Source: an uncultured Faecalibacterium sp.
GTDB taxonomy: Bacteria > Bacillota > Clostridia > Oscillospirales > Ruminococcaceae
NCBI GenBank assembly: GCA_900540455.1
Contig: UQGD01000007.1
Location: forward strand, 12,972 to 76,971
Direction of reading: 5' to 3'
Length of the DNA: 64,000 bases
Below are positions 8,338 to 17,135 of this stretch, piece after piece. The notes under the pieces were generated by a model. It did no database searches and had not been told where the DNA came from. It saw only the letters and a list, made by a program, of their open reading frames with translations. The translations under genes were made by a program, and so were the position numbers. Each line of letters opens with the position of its first letter. Position 1 is the stretch's first letter.

Positions 8338-8378
8338 ACGACCCGGGCCAGTCTCTGCAAAGAGGCAGCCCGGGTCGT
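8338..8378. terminator. terminator behind the plsC group
   Basis: An 11-bp stem ACGACCCGGGC (8338-8348) with GCCCGGGTCGT (8368-8378). On the minus strand it is followed by TTTTGTG, which suits the end of the plsC-led transcript; the plus-strand side is also T-rich. Confidence 0.7.
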
Positions 8379-8398
8379 TTCGGTTCTTTCGGTGATTT

Positions 8399-8572
8399 TT
8401 ACCCCTTTTTCCGCAGGTCCTCCCAGGAGCGTGCAGGCCGGAAGAGGGGGGTGTAGGGGTTTTCCAGCGCACTGGCTTTGGGCGGGGCGGGGGGCGTATG
8501 GTCCGCGGCGGGCGGGAGAGGGCGCCGGGGTGTCCGACGGGCCGGTGCACCGGCTTTGACCCGCCAGCGCAT
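8399..8572 (-). CDS. small basic, proline-rich protein, translationally coupled
   Basis: A 57-residue frame whose ATG shares one base with the TGA of the upstream gene (TGATG), with GGGGAGGG seven bases upstream. It is rich in Pro, Arg and Ala and ends in a more ordinary stretch (ENPYTPLFRPARSWEDLRK). No family is recognised. The ribosome site and stop-start coupling argue for translation; the low-complexity composition leaves doubt. Confidence 0.45.
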   Translation of the reverse strand: MRWRVKAGAPARRTPRRPLPPAADHTPPAPPKASALENPYTPLFRPARSWEDLRKKG

Positions 8573-9339
8573 CAGCGGCCCTCCCCGGCGGTGGAAACGG
8601 CCCCGGCGGTCAAAGCAGCCCACAGGGCTTCTCCGCCGGAGAGGTTTTCGGCCTGGGCGTCGCTCCAGGCGCCCCGGCGGCCCACATAGAAGCGGCGCAT
8701 ATAGTCCTGGCTGCTGCCGGAGGCCGCTTGGGTGGCATCCGGGCCGTAATCGCCCAGCTCCAGCCCGGTCAGGGCGGGGCAGTCCTCCCAGCGGTAGACC
8801 ATGTTCCACCAGTCTGCATCGCTGTCCGGGGCGGGCAGCGTGCCGTCCAGATAGGCCAGACAGCCGGTGTTCTCCTCAAAGCCCGCTGGGTCTGCCACCA
8901 GAAAGACGGTGCTCAGGGCGCCCTGCACATCAGAGGCCAGCTTGACTGTGCCCGCCATGGTCAGGTAGGCGTCGCTCTCGGTCTCGCCCTCGGCGGACTG
9001 GGTATAGTCCAGGGTATAGGTGTTCAGGGTCACCACGGTCTTGCCGTCCCCGTTCAGGTCCTGGCCAAAGGCCGCCAGCTGGGTCTGCAGCGCCTGGAGG
9101 GTATCCTCCGGCAGATAGTAAGGGGCCACCACCCCGATGTTATAGTCCGGGTGGGTGGTAAAAAAGTAGTGGCCGATCAGGGTATAGGCCAAAAAGCCGC
9201 CCGCAATACCGATCAGCAGCACCCATTTCAGGTTATAATCCCACCAGTTGGCCCAGCGCTCCCGCCGGGTATACTGCTTTTCCTTCCGTGGGGCCAGGTC
9301 CTGTGGGTCGATGTCACGTTCATAGCGGTAACTTGCCAT
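8572..9339 (-). CDS. single-pass membrane protein of unknown function
   Basis: A 255-residue protein with a charged cytoplasmic N-terminus (about 35 residues, rich in Arg and Lys), one membrane helix at about 38-60 (WVLLIGIAGGFLAYTLIG) and an extracellular domain of about 190 residues with several Asp-Gly-Asp-like turns (DLNGDGKT). It contains no catalytic motif that I recognise. It follows plsC by 30 bases and precedes a coupled 57-residue gene, so the three are likely co-transcribed. A role in the envelope is plausible from topology only. Confidence 0.65.
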   Translation of the reverse strand: MASYRYERDIDPQDLAPRKEKQYTRRERWANWWDYNLKWVLLIGIAGGFLAYTLIGHYFFTTHPDYNIGVVAPYYLPEDTLQALQTQLAAFGQDLNGDGKTVVTLNTYTLDYTQSAEGETESDAYLTMAGTVKLASDVQGALSTVFLVADPAGFEENTGCLAYLDGTLPAPDSDADWWNMVYRWEDCPALTGLELGDYGPDATQAASGSSQDYMRRFYVGRRGAWSDAQAENLSGGEALWAALTAGAVSTAGEGR

Positions 9340-9369
9340 TGCGTTTTGCCTTTCCCTTCCCGATGCGGC

Positions 9370-10095
9370 TCACAGCTGGGCCAAGATGGTCTGGCGCACT
9401 GCGTCCGGCAGCTGCTTTTGTTCTGCCCGGCCCATCCCCTTGGTTTGGATGGGGGGCAGCACACGGATATGCACCGTGCCGGGGGTGCAGCGGTTGCCCC
9501 GGTTCTCAAACAAGGCCCGTGCGCCGGTAATGGCTACCGGGACCACCGGTGCGCCGGTCTTGACGGCGATGCGGAAGGCGCCGCCCTTGAACTCGCCAAT
9601 GCCGCCTTCCTCGCCTTTGTAGCGGGTCCCCTCGGGGAAGATGATGAAGCTCTTGCCCTGCTCCACCACGGCGGTGGCTTCGTTCAGCGCTTCAATGGCG
9701 GCGCGCATATCGTCCCGCAGCACAAACACGCAGCCCAGCAGCTTCATCCAGCGGTTCAGCAGCGGGATCTTGGCCAGCTCCTCTTTGGCCAGCAGGCCGT
9801 AAGGCTGGTCCAGCCCGGCCAGCAGCAGCGGGATATCGTAGTAGCTGCGGTGGTTGGCCACAAACACACAGGGGCCGTCCTTCGGGATATTTTCCAGCCC
9901 TTCCACCGAAAGCGAGACCCCGGTGATCTTCAGGATCTTTCTGCTCCAGTGGGGAATATGGGTGCGCACCAGCTGCTCTACCAGAGCGGTATCCCCGGCA
10001 GCGGCGGCCTTTTCGGCCCGGCGCAGCACCCCGTAATGAATGATCATGTACCCAAACAGGTAACTGAACATTGCGATCGTGCGTAAAACACTCAT
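9370..10095 (-). CDS. plsC: 1-acyl-sn-glycerol-3-phosphate acyltransferase
   Basis: Transfers an acyl group to lysophosphatidic acid to make phosphatidic acid at the inner face of the membrane. At 241 residues it has the family length. It shows the catalytic NHx4D box (NHRSYYD, near residue 81), the substrate motif FPEGTR near residue 153 and the PVVPVAITG block near 185. The N-terminal 25 residues are hydrophobic and can anchor it. The ATG at 10095 has AAGGAGG upstream. It is first in a minus-strand group with two proteins of unknown function. Confidence 0.95.
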   Translation of the reverse strand: MSVLRTIAMFSYLFGYMIIHYGVLRRAEKAAAAGDTALVEQLVRTHIPHWSRKILKITGVSLSVEGLENIPKDGPCVFVANHRSYYDIPLLLAGLDQPYGLLAKEELAKIPLLNRWMKLLGCVFVLRDDMRAAIEALNEATAVVEQGKSFIIFPEGTRYKGEEGGIGEFKGGAFRIAVKTGAPVVPVAITGARALFENRGNRCTPGTVHIRVLPPIQTKGMGRAEQKQLPDAVRQTILAQL

Positions 10096-10200
10096 CGGCG
10101 TATCCTCCTTGCGGCAAAATGCCGCCAGTTTCTATTGTAGCACAATTTCTTCTAAAAAGGGAGTGCTCAAAGTTTTTTTACATTTGGCAGGGCTGTCCAC

Positions 10201-10229
10201 TTGCAAAATCCACAAAAGACGGGTATATT
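10201..10229 (+). promoter_or_regulatory. promoter of the DUF624-led gene run
   Basis: TTGCAA (10201-10206) and TATATT (10224-10229), 17-bp spacer, about 80 bases before the first gene. Confidence 0.6.
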
Positions 10230-10310
10230 TATAGGTAGCTACATGGCGTTTTGGCGGTAGGACCCGGGGATGTGCCCGGCCCGCCGCCAGGAAAGAGGGG
10301 TTTTATTTCC

Positions 10311-11171
10311 ATGGGTCTGTTTCCTTCTGCAAACGATTACAAACCCGGTCCGGGGATAGAAAAGGACACCCCCCGCAAGACCGGCATTGCCCGCTTTTTT
10401 GAGCTGGTCGGCCGGGATATGAGCGGGATGTTCCTGGCAAATCTGCTTACCTGTCTGGGTTTTTTGCCGGTGATCTGCCTGGTGTACATCGGCTTTTTGA
10501 TGAACAGCCTGCCGGTGATGCTGATCAGCGCAGTGGTGGGCGGCGTGCTGGCTGGCCCGGTGCTGGCTGGTATGTATGATACGGTGCTGCGGGCGCTGCG
10601 GGATGAAGCGGGCTATTGGTGGTCCACCTACCGCCGGGCGTTCCGCCAGAACTGGAAAGCCAGCATCCTGCCCGGCATCATTTACTGCGTTGTGGTGACG
10701 ATGCAGATCTTCTTGGTGTATTTCTGCTTCAATATGCTGTACCAGGGCGTCAATGTAGGGATCGGGATGTGGGTGGCCACGGTGCTGCACCTGCTGCTGT
10801 TTCATATGCTGTTTGCCTATATGTGGCCGCAGGTGGTGCTGCTGGATCAGCCCCTGACCATGACACTGAAAAACAGCCTGAACTGCATGATCGCCTTTTT
10901 GCCCCATGCGCTGGCCGCATCGGTGGTGCAGATCCTGTTCTGGGGTCTGGTGATCCTGTGCATGCCCCTGGGCCTTTTGCTGATGATCGTGTTCGGTTTC
11001 TGGTTCTCCTGCGAGATCTGCTGCCAGATCGTGTACGGCGATCTGGACCGGGTGTTCCATATCGAGGAGAACATCCGCAAGATGAAGGATGCTGAGCTGG
11101 AAGCAGCGCTGGCTGCCGAGCGTGCCTCGTCCGGACAAGAGGACGAGCCGGGCACGGACGGCGGCTGCTGA
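10311..11171 (+). CDS. DUF624-family (YesL-like) membrane protein
   Basis: A 286-residue membrane protein with five or six hydrophobic segments (for example LANLLTCLGFLPVICLVYIGF near 45, LPGIIYCVVVTMQIFLVYFC near 125, ILFWGLVILCMPLGLLLMIVF near 225). The pattern, including the WxxYRRAFRQNWKASIL loop, is that of DUF624/YesL proteins, which often sit near sugar transport genes but have no proven activity. The ATG at 10311 follows AAAGAGGGG by 10 bases. The C-terminus is charged and cytoplasmic. The next gene starts 16 bases downstream. Confidence 0.75.
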   Translation: MGLFPSANDYKPGPGIEKDTPRKTGIARFFELVGRDMSGMFLANLLTCLGFLPVICLVYIGFLMNSLPVMLISAVVGGVLAGPVLAGMYDTVLRALRDEAGYWWSTYRRAFRQNWKASILPGIIYCVVVTMQIFLVYFCFNMLYQGVNVGIGMWVATVLHLLLFHMLFAYMWPQVVLLDQPLTMTLKNSLNCMIAFLPHALAASVVQILFWGLVILCMPLGLLLMIVFGFWFSCEICCQIVYGDLDRVFHIEENIRKMKDAELEAALAAERASSGQEDEPGTDGGC

Positions 11172-11187
11172 TCCCGGAGGGAACGGG

Positions 11188-12558
11188 ATGGAACAACGCA
11201 ACAATCTGGTGCTGCAAGGCACCGAGACTTTCTCCCGCGGGGCGCTGGACAATGTGGCACTGGAGGACGGATGCCTGGTGCTGGACAGCGTGGCCGGGCG
11301 CAGCCTGCCCTATGGCAGCTACACGACCCCGGAGTTTGCCATGCCGGCGTTCTGCAACCTGAACGTAAGCTGGAACGCCCATGCCCCCCATAATACGCTG
11401 GTGGAGGTGCGCTGCCGTGTGTATGCAGGCGGCGTCTGGACGGGCTGGCTCAGTTTTGGCAAATGGGCGCCGGATTACCCCCGCTGCAGCGTCCAAGCTC
11501 AAAGCGACGATAGATTGATCTTTTTGATGGGGGATACCGTGACGGTGGCCACCCCCGGCGGCGCCACCGGCGTGCAGCTGCAGGTCAATCTGTCCACCAA
11601 CGATGACAAAGCCACCCCCGCAGTCCGTCTGCTGGCGGCGGCGGTGCGGCCCCTGGCCTGGAACCGCCAGGAAGGGCGGGTGCTGAACCGGCAGCTCTAC
11701 CTGCCGGAATACTGCCTGAGCGCCCATGACCCCACATTTGGCCACGAGATGGACCTGCCGCTGGTGCTGGCTGCCTTGATGAACCGCTACGGCGAGGATA
11801 TCCTGCCGGAAGAGGTGGCCTACGCAATGGAGGACCATGCCACCCGCAGCACCGGCAACACGGCTTTTGCCGCGGCGGCGGCAGGCTGCTGCGGCTATCC
11901 CTGCTGGCAGGCATGGATGGACCTGGCCGACCTGCGCACCCAGATCCACGACGGCTGCTCGGTGGCAGTGCAGCTGGAGCGCCGCTCCCGCACCCAGCGG
12001 GAGCCTGCCAGCATCTGGATGGGGCTGCGGGGCTTTGGACACGACGCAGCGGTGCTGGCGGACTATGTGCTGCTGAACGACCCTACCGCCGAGAGCAACG
12101 GGGCGGTGGGCCGCACCATGGCCCTGGCAGATTTTATGCGGGACTTTACCGGCCGTGCGCTGGTGCTGCGGGCCAAGCTGCGGGGCATTGCGGCGGACCG
12201 GCCCCTGCGCATCCGGTGCGAGATCGCCTATGACGAGGCGGACCAGTGCTGGTATTTTTCCCGCCGGGGCAGCCGGGACCCCCTGCCGGAGGAGTTCTCC
12301 GGCTGGGCGGCAGCCGCCTTGCTGGACGGCGTGGCGCATGCCACCACCGCCCACCGGGTGTTCCGCCGGGCCGAGCGCACCAGGACCGGCGGGCTGCTGA
12401 TCTGCCCGGAGCAGCTGGACCGCGGCGGGCCGTGCAGCGTGTATGCCGTGGACCAGACCGGGGCTATGCGGGTGGCAGAGCTGCATCTGCCCAAGCCCGC
12501 TCCGGCGGCGGAGCCGGCTCCGCCATGTGAACCAAGCTCTCCGGCAGACGTGGGCTGA
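11188..12558 (+). CDS. C39-like peptidase homologue lacking the catalytic cysteine
   Basis: A 456-residue protein without a clear signal peptide. The first 150 residues look like a beta-rich binding domain. Residues about 160-310 follow the C39-like peptidase plan: VPxY-like start (LPEYCLSAHD), the TGNTAFAAAAAG segment that matches the family GNWxFNTAYAG block, GFGHDAAVLADYV with the catalytic His near 284, and LLNDPTA with the Asp near 297. Where the family has its catalytic Cys (iCSPTSL) this protein has EMDLPL, so it may be inactive. The C-terminal 100 residues are unassigned. CGGAGGGAA precedes the ATG at 11188. Confidence 0.65.
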   Translation: MEQRNNLVLQGTETFSRGALDNVALEDGCLVLDSVAGRSLPYGSYTTPEFAMPAFCNLNVSWNAHAPHNTLVEVRCRVYAGGVWTGWLSFGKWAPDYPRCSVQAQSDDRLIFLMGDTVTVATPGGATGVQLQVNLSTNDDKATPAVRLLAAAVRPLAWNRQEGRVLNRQLYLPEYCLSAHDPTFGHEMDLPLVLAALMNRYGEDILPEEVAYAMEDHATRSTGNTAFAAAAAGCCGYPCWQAWMDLADLRTQIHDGCSVAVQLERRSRTQREPASIWMGLRGFGHDAAVLADYVLLNDPTAESNGAVGRTMALADFMRDFTGRALVLRAKLRGIAADRPLRIRCEIAYDEADQCWYFSRRGSRDPLPEEFSGWAAAALLDGVAHATTAHRVFRRAERTRTGGLLICPEQLDRGGPCSVYAVDQTGAMRVAELHLPKPAPAAEPAPPCEPSSPADVG

Positions 12559-12637
12559 TCCCCCGTCGCCTGCTTCAAAAAAGGGCTGCGGCATTTTGCC
12601 GGGCCCTGCAAAACATTCAGCTAGGGAGGAACACATT

Positions 12638-13243
12638 ATGGCAAAGACGATCATTACCATTGGACGGGAATACTGCACCGGTGGGCGCTTTATCGCCGAG
12701 GATGTGGCCCAGGCCCGGGGTGCCAAGCTGTACGACAAAGAGCTGATCACCCTGGCGGCCAAGCACTCCGGCTTGTCGGAGGAGGCCATTGCTGCCAGCG
12801 AGAAAAAGCACACCCATAGTCTGCTGTACAGCCTGTACACCATGAGCAGCGAGCTGCCCTTGGGGGATCAGGTGTTCATCCTGCAGAGCCGCATCATCAA
12901 GCAGCTGGCAGACGAAGGCCCCTGCGTGATCCTGGGCCGCTGCGGCGACTATGTGCTGCGGGAGCGCAAGGACGTGCTGCGGGTATTCATCTATGCCCCG
13001 GTGGAGTGGCGGCGGGAGTACGCCAAGACCAACCCCCTGGTCAAAGCCACCGACGAAAAAGGCATTAAGGATGAGATCGACAAGATCGACCGCAACCGTG
13101 CGGCCTACTACAACTATTATACCCAGAACCGCTGGGGCGATGCCCATAACTATGACCTGGCGCTGAACGCCGCCCTGGGACGGGAGGCCTGCGTCAAGAT
13201 GATCCTGGATGCCGCTGCGGCCAAGGACGCACAGCTGGCATAA
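12638..13243 (+). CDS. cytidylate kinase-like family protein
   Basis: A 201-residue P-loop-like nucleotide kinase relative. The N-terminus ITIGREYCTGGRFIAEDVA is the degenerate phosphate loop usual in this family of Cmk-like proteins; ILGRCGDYVL near residue 100 and VFIYAPVEWRREYA near 115 are further family blocks. These proteins are common in Clostridia and their substrate is not established. A TAGGGAGGA ribosome site lies 9 bases before the ATG. It is last in a three-gene run ended by an intrinsic terminator. Confidence 0.8.
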   Translation: MAKTIITIGREYCTGGRFIAEDVAQARGAKLYDKELITLAAKHSGLSEEAIAASEKKHTHSLLYSLYTMSSELPLGDQVFILQSRIIKQLADEGPCVILGRCGDYVLRERKDVLRVFIYAPVEWRREYAKTNPLVKATDEKGIKDEIDKIDRNRAAYYNYYTQNRWGDAHNYDLALNAALGREACVKMILDAAAAKDAQLA

Positions 13244-13279
13244 ATTCACTGCGCAAATCGGACCATAGATGGGCGCAGC

Positions 13280-13313
13280 GCGGGCAGGGCGGCAGCGCTC
13301 TGCCCGCTTTTTT
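13280..13313 (+). terminator. intrinsic terminator
   Basis: GCGGGCAGGGC (13280-13290) pairs with GCTCTGCCCGC (13297-13307), with one G-T pair, followed by TTTTTT. Confidence 0.85.
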
Positions 13314-13376
13314 GGGGAAATGATCCATGCGGACAGGTCCTGGCGGAGAAAATAAGGAAGGATTCAAGGAACGATC

Positions 13377-14777
13377 GTGGAAAAAACCAAGCAAATGTCC
13401 GCTCCGGCGGAAAACATCATGGGCACCATGCCCATCAACCCCCTGTTGATCAAACTCAGCGTACCAATGATGATCTCGATGCTGGTACAGGCGCTGTACA
13501 ATGTGGTGGACTCGGTGTTCGTGTCCCACGTCAGCGAAAGCGCACTGACCGCAGTTTCCCTGGCGTTCTCGCTGCAGAATGTGATGATCGCTGTGGGCAT
13601 CGGTACCGGCGTGGGCGTCAACGCCCTGCTGTCCAAGAGCCTGGGCGAGCAGAACCAGACCAAGGCCAATCAGGTGGCAGAGCACGGGCTGTTTTTGGCG
13701 CTGTGCAGCTTTTTGGCCTTTTTTGCGGTGGGTCTTTTCTATGTAAAGCCGTATTTTCAGGCCCAGACCACAGACCCGGAGATCCTGCGCCAGGGCGTGC
13801 TTTATATGCAGGTCTGCTGCATGGGCAGCGCCGGTATGTTTATGCAGATGATGGCGGAAAAGCTGCTGGCTGCTACCGGCCGCACCCACCTGAGCATGAT
13901 CAGCCAGCTGGTGGGCGCAGGGGTCAACATCCTGCTGGACCCGCTGTTCATCTTTGGTACCTTTGGCCAGGCGCTGTCCGGCACCACCGGTGCGGCGGTG
14001 GCTACGGTGATCGGCCAGTTCTGCGGCGCAGGGGTGGCCCTGTGGCTCAACTGGCGCAAAAACCCGGATATCCAGCTGGATATGCGGTCTTTCCGGCCCA
14101 ACGCCGATGCCATTGGCCGCATCTATGCCGTGGGTCTGCCCAGCATTGCCATGCAGTGCGTGGGCAGCATCATGACCTTCTGCATGAATCTGATCCTGAT
14201 GCAGTTCTCCTCCACTGCGGTGGCGGTGTTCGGCGTCTATTTCAAGCTGCAGAGCTTTGTGTTCATGCCGGTATTTGGCCTGAACAACGGCACGGTGCCC
14301 ATCATGAGCTACAACTACGGTGCCCGCCGGGCAGACCGGGTGCACAAGACCATCCGGCTGGCGGCAGTGTATGCCACGGCCATCATGCTGGTGGGCTTTT
14401 TGCTGTTCCAGTTTTTGCCGGGGCAGCTGCTGGGGCTGTTCGATGCCAGCGCAGAGATGACCGTCATCGGCATTACGGCGCTGCGGATCATTTCCATCCA
14501 CTTTTTGCTGGCGGGTCTTGATATCGTGTTCTCCTCGGTGTTCCAGGCGCTGGGCAATGGCTTGTTCAGCCTGATCACCTCGGTCTGCCGCCAGCTGGCG
14601 GTCCTGCTGCCCGCAGCCTACCTGCTGGCACGCACCGGCCGGCTGGAGCTGGTGTGGTGGGCCTTTGTGATCTCTGGTGTGGTGAGCTTTGCGCTGAGCC
14701 TGTGCTTTATGATCCATATCAACCGGACGGTCCTGGCGCCTTTGTCGGCCGCCCCTGTCAATCCCCAAGGGAGGTAA
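13377..14777 (+). CDS. MATE-family multidrug/cation efflux transporter
   Basis: A 466-residue inner-membrane antiporter with about 12 hydrophobic segments in two similar halves. The MATE pattern is visible in the N-terminal INPLLIKLSVPMMISMLVQALYNVVDS, the GVGVNALLSKSLGEQN loop near 80 and the second-half FGLNNGTVPIMSYNYGA near 300. It exports drugs or metabolites using a sodium or proton gradient; the substrate cannot be predicted. I take the GTG at 13377, which has AAGGA about 6 bases upstream; an ATG at 13395 is the alternative. It is four bases upstream of the DUF308 gene, so co-expressed. Confidence 0.92.
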   Translation: MEKTKQMSAPAENIMGTMPINPLLIKLSVPMMISMLVQALYNVVDSVFVSHVSESALTAVSLAFSLQNVMIAVGIGTGVGVNALLSKSLGEQNQTKANQVAEHGLFLALCSFLAFFAVGLFYVKPYFQAQTTDPEILRQGVLYMQVCCMGSAGMFMQMMAEKLLAATGRTHLSMISQLVGAGVNILLDPLFIFGTFGQALSGTTGAAVATVIGQFCGAGVALWLNWRKNPDIQLDMRSFRPNADAIGRIYAVGLPSIAMQCVGSIMTFCMNLILMQFSSTAVAVFGVYFKLQSFVFMPVFGLNNGTVPIMSYNYGARRADRVHKTIRLAAVYATAIMLVGFLLFQFLPGQLLGLFDASAEMTVIGITALRIISIHFLLAGLDIVFSSVFQALGNGLFSLITSVCRQLAVLLPAAYLLARTGRLELVWWAFVISGVVSFALSLCFMIHINRTVLAPLSAAPVNPQGR

Positions 14778-14781
14778 GCCT

Positions 14782-15486
14782 ATGCTGAAAAGACTGAAGT
14801 GGAACCATGTGATCATGAGCGTGCTGTACATTGCACTGGGCATCTTTTTGCTGGTGGTGCCGGGTACAGCGCTGAACGTCGTCTGCTATGCGCTGGGCGG
14901 CATCGTGCTGGCCGGAGCGGTCGTCCAGCTGGTGCGGTATTTTACCGTAGAGCGGGGGGTCTGGCGCAGTCAGTTTACCCTGGTCTCCGGCCTGGTCTGC
15001 CTGGGTCTGGGCGCTTTTCTGATCCTGCGCAGTGATCTGGTGGTGCGGGCGCTGCCGGTGGTGTTCGGCCTGTTTGTCGTCTTCGACAGTCTGGGCCGGG
15101 TGCAGAATGCGCTGGAGCTGCGCCGCTGCCAGTACAGCAGCTGGAAGGGTTTTCTGCTGCTGGCGCTGCTGAGCGTGGTGCTGGGCATCGTGATGGTGGT
15201 CAACCCCTTTGGCGCTATGGAGACCCTGGTTATGGCCATCGGTGTGATCCTGATCGTGGAAGGCGCACTGAATTTGCTGAGCGCAGCCTACACCGCTTTT
15301 GCGGTGCGCCGCTTTATGAAGATGCATCCGGAGGCACAGTCGGTGCTGGAGGCTGTTACCGGCCAGGACCTGAACGGCGATGGGGTGGTTGCCCCCAACG
15401 TCACCCCGGCGGATGCGGAGGCAAAAGCCGTGGAGTTGGATACGGTGGACGAGAGTGCCGAGGTGGAGACCCACCGGGAGGGGTAA
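14782..15486 (+). CDS. DUF308 (HdeD-like) membrane protein
   Basis: A 234-residue integral membrane protein with six short hydrophobic segments over residues 10-170, in the paired-helix arrangement of the DUF308/HdeD family (ALGIFLLVVPGTALNVVCYALGGIVL; LALLSVVLGIVMVVNPFGA). A 60-residue acidic tail with a DLNGDGVV turn, which resembles a calcium-binding loop, ends the protein in the cytoplasm or outside. GGGAGG lies eight bases before the ATG. The function of the family in Firmicutes is unknown; acid-stress roles are known only for E. coli HdeD. Confidence 0.8.
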   Translation: MLKRLKWNHVIMSVLYIALGIFLLVVPGTALNVVCYALGGIVLAGAVVQLVRYFTVERGVWRSQFTLVSGLVCLGLGAFLILRSDLVVRALPVVFGLFVVFDSLGRVQNALELRRCQYSSWKGFLLLALLSVVLGIVMVVNPFGAMETLVMAIGVILIVEGALNLLSAAYTAFAVRRFMKMHPEAQSVLEAVTGQDLNGDGVVAPNVTPADAEAKAVELDTVDESAEVETHREG

Positions 15487-15543
15487 TGCCCCGGGCTGCG
15501 GTCTGTACCGCTTAAGAATAAAAGTAAAGGAACAAAGATAGCT

Positions 15544-16953
15544 ATGAACAAGTATGATCTGATCATCGTGGGTGCTGGCCCGGCCGGCATTTTTACCGCA
15601 GTGGAGCTGCTGCGCTGCGGCAGCAAAAAACACATCCTGCTGGTGGAAAAAGGCAAGCCGGTGGAAAAGCGCCACTGCCCGAAGGCAGAGCTGGGACACT
15701 GCGTCAACTGCCGCCCGACCTGCGCCATCACCACCGGTTTTTCCGGCGCAGGCGCTTTCTCGGACGGCAAGCTGAGCCTGTCCTATGAGGTGGGCGGCGA
15801 TCTGCCCAACCTGATCGGGGAGGAGTTTGCCCAGAGCCTGATCGACTATACCGACAAGATCTACCTGGAGTTTGGCGCAGACCCCCATGTGGAGGGTGTG
15901 TATACCGGCGAGGATATCAAGGAGATCCGCAAAAATGCGATCCATGCCGGCCTGAAACTGGTGGACTGCCCCATCCGTCATCTGGGCACCGAAAAGGCCC
16001 AGGAGCTGTACCTGGCGATCCAGAACTATCTGGCAGACAACGGCGTGGAGATGCTGTTCTCCACCGAGTGCGAGAATATCCTGCTGGAAGGCGAGGAGTG
16101 CACCGGTGTGCTGATCCGGGAGGGCAAAGCCGAGCCGCGGGCTGTGTATGCAGACGAGGTGGTCATTGGCACCGGGCGCCGGGGCGCCGATTGGCTGGAG
16201 CGCATCTGCGCCGAGCATCACATTGCCCACAAGCCCGGCACGGTGGACATCGGTGTCCGTGTGGAGTGCCGCAATGAGGTGATGGAAAAGGTCAATAAGG
16301 TGCTGTATGAGTCCAAGCTCATCGGTTATCCCAAGCCCTGGAAGAACAAGGTGCGTACCTTCTGCCAGAACCCCGGCGGCTTTGTGGCCCAGGAAAACTA
16401 CGACAATGACCTGGCTGTGGTCAACGGTCACAGCTTCAAGGAGAAAAAGAGCGAGAACACCAACCTTGCCATTCTGGTGTCCCACAACTTCACCGAGCCT
16501 TTCAACCAGCCCATCGCCTACGCCCAGAAGGTGGGCGAGCTGACCAATATGCTGGGTGCAGGCCATATCATGGTGCAGCGCTACGGGGATATCCTGGACG
16601 GTAAGCGCACCTGGCCCAAGGAGCTGGCGCAGTCCAACGTAAAGCCTACGCTGAAGGATGCCGTGGCGGGCGATATCACCGCCGCCATGCCCTACCGCGC
16701 CATGACCAACATCATCGAGTTCATCAAGATGCTGGATATGGTGGTGCCGGGCTTTGCCGCCAACGAGACCCTGCTGTACAGCCCGGAGCTGAAGTTCTAT
16801 TCCAATAAGGTCAAGATGGACGAGAACCTGGATACCAATATCCGGGGCCTGCACTGCCTGGGCGACTCCTCCGGCTGGACCAGAGGTCTGATGATGGCCA
16901 GCGTCATGGGCGTGCTGATGGGCCGCAAACTGGCGGAAAAAGAGGGCCTGTAA
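15544..16953 (+). CDS. FAD-dependent oxidoreductase, FixC/geranylgeranyl-reductase-like
   Basis: A 469-residue flavoprotein. It has an N-terminal FAD motif (LIIVGAGPAGIFTAVELL), a cysteine cluster CPKAELGHCVNCRPTC near residues 45-62 that could bind an iron-sulfur cluster, the GFSGAGAFSDGKL block, and a C-terminal LHCLGDSSGWTRGLMMASVMG that closes the FAD site. Proteins of this type in anaerobes are annotated as NAD(P)/FAD-dependent oxidoreductases without a defined substrate. It stands alone between the DUF308 gene and a strong terminator; AAAGGAACAAAG lies before the ATG. Confidence 0.85.
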   Translation: MNKYDLIIVGAGPAGIFTAVELLRCGSKKHILLVEKGKPVEKRHCPKAELGHCVNCRPTCAITTGFSGAGAFSDGKLSLSYEVGGDLPNLIGEEFAQSLIDYTDKIYLEFGADPHVEGVYTGEDIKEIRKNAIHAGLKLVDCPIRHLGTEKAQELYLAIQNYLADNGVEMLFSTECENILLEGEECTGVLIREGKAEPRAVYADEVVIGTGRRGADWLERICAEHHIAHKPGTVDIGVRVECRNEVMEKVNKVLYESKLIGYPKPWKNKVRTFCQNPGGFVAQENYDNDLAVVNGHSFKEKKSENTNLAILVSHNFTEPFNQPIAYAQKVGELTNMLGAGHIMVQRYGDILDGKRTWPKELAQSNVKPTLKDAVAGDITAAMPYRAMTNIIEFIKMLDMVVPGFAANETLLYSPELKFYSNKVKMDENLDTNIRGLHCLGDSSGWTRGLMMASVMGVLMGRKLAEKEGL

Positions 16954-16970
16954 GACAAAATTTCCTGGAT

Positions 16971-17006
16971 AAAAAACGGCTGACGCATCTGCGTCAGCCG
17001 TTTTTT
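16971..17006. terminator. bidirectional intrinsic terminator
   Basis: A perfect stem with A6 before and T6 after (CGGCTGACGCA paired with TGCGTCAGCCG, two-base loop). It ends the flavoprotein gene. Confidence 0.92.
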
Positions 17007-17051
17007 GCTGCCTCATGGCGGCGGTGTATGCAAAAAGCCCCCGACCGGTTG

Positions 17052-17062
17052 TAAATCCGAAC
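17052..17062. repeat. 11-bp direct repeat flanking the ClbS-like gene, copy 1
   Basis: TAAATCCGAAC here recurs exactly at 17794-17804. The two copies bracket the AT-rich ClbS-like gene and the second is close to tRNA-Pro, so they may mark an old insertion. The sequence is short enough to be chance. Confidence 0.35.
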
Positions 17063-17072
17063 TTTCAATAAG

Positions 17073-17108
17073 CAAGGCGGAAACATCTCCAACGATGCTT
17101 CCGCCTTG
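17073..17108. terminator. hairpin downstream of the ClbS-like gene
   Basis: CAAGGCGGAA pairs with TTCCGCCTTG. The hairpin lies 28 bases past the minus-strand stop; the T-run after it is poor, so termination there is uncertain. Confidence 0.4.
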
Positions 17109-17135
17109 GTTTGTGTCTGCCCGATAAACTGGAAG

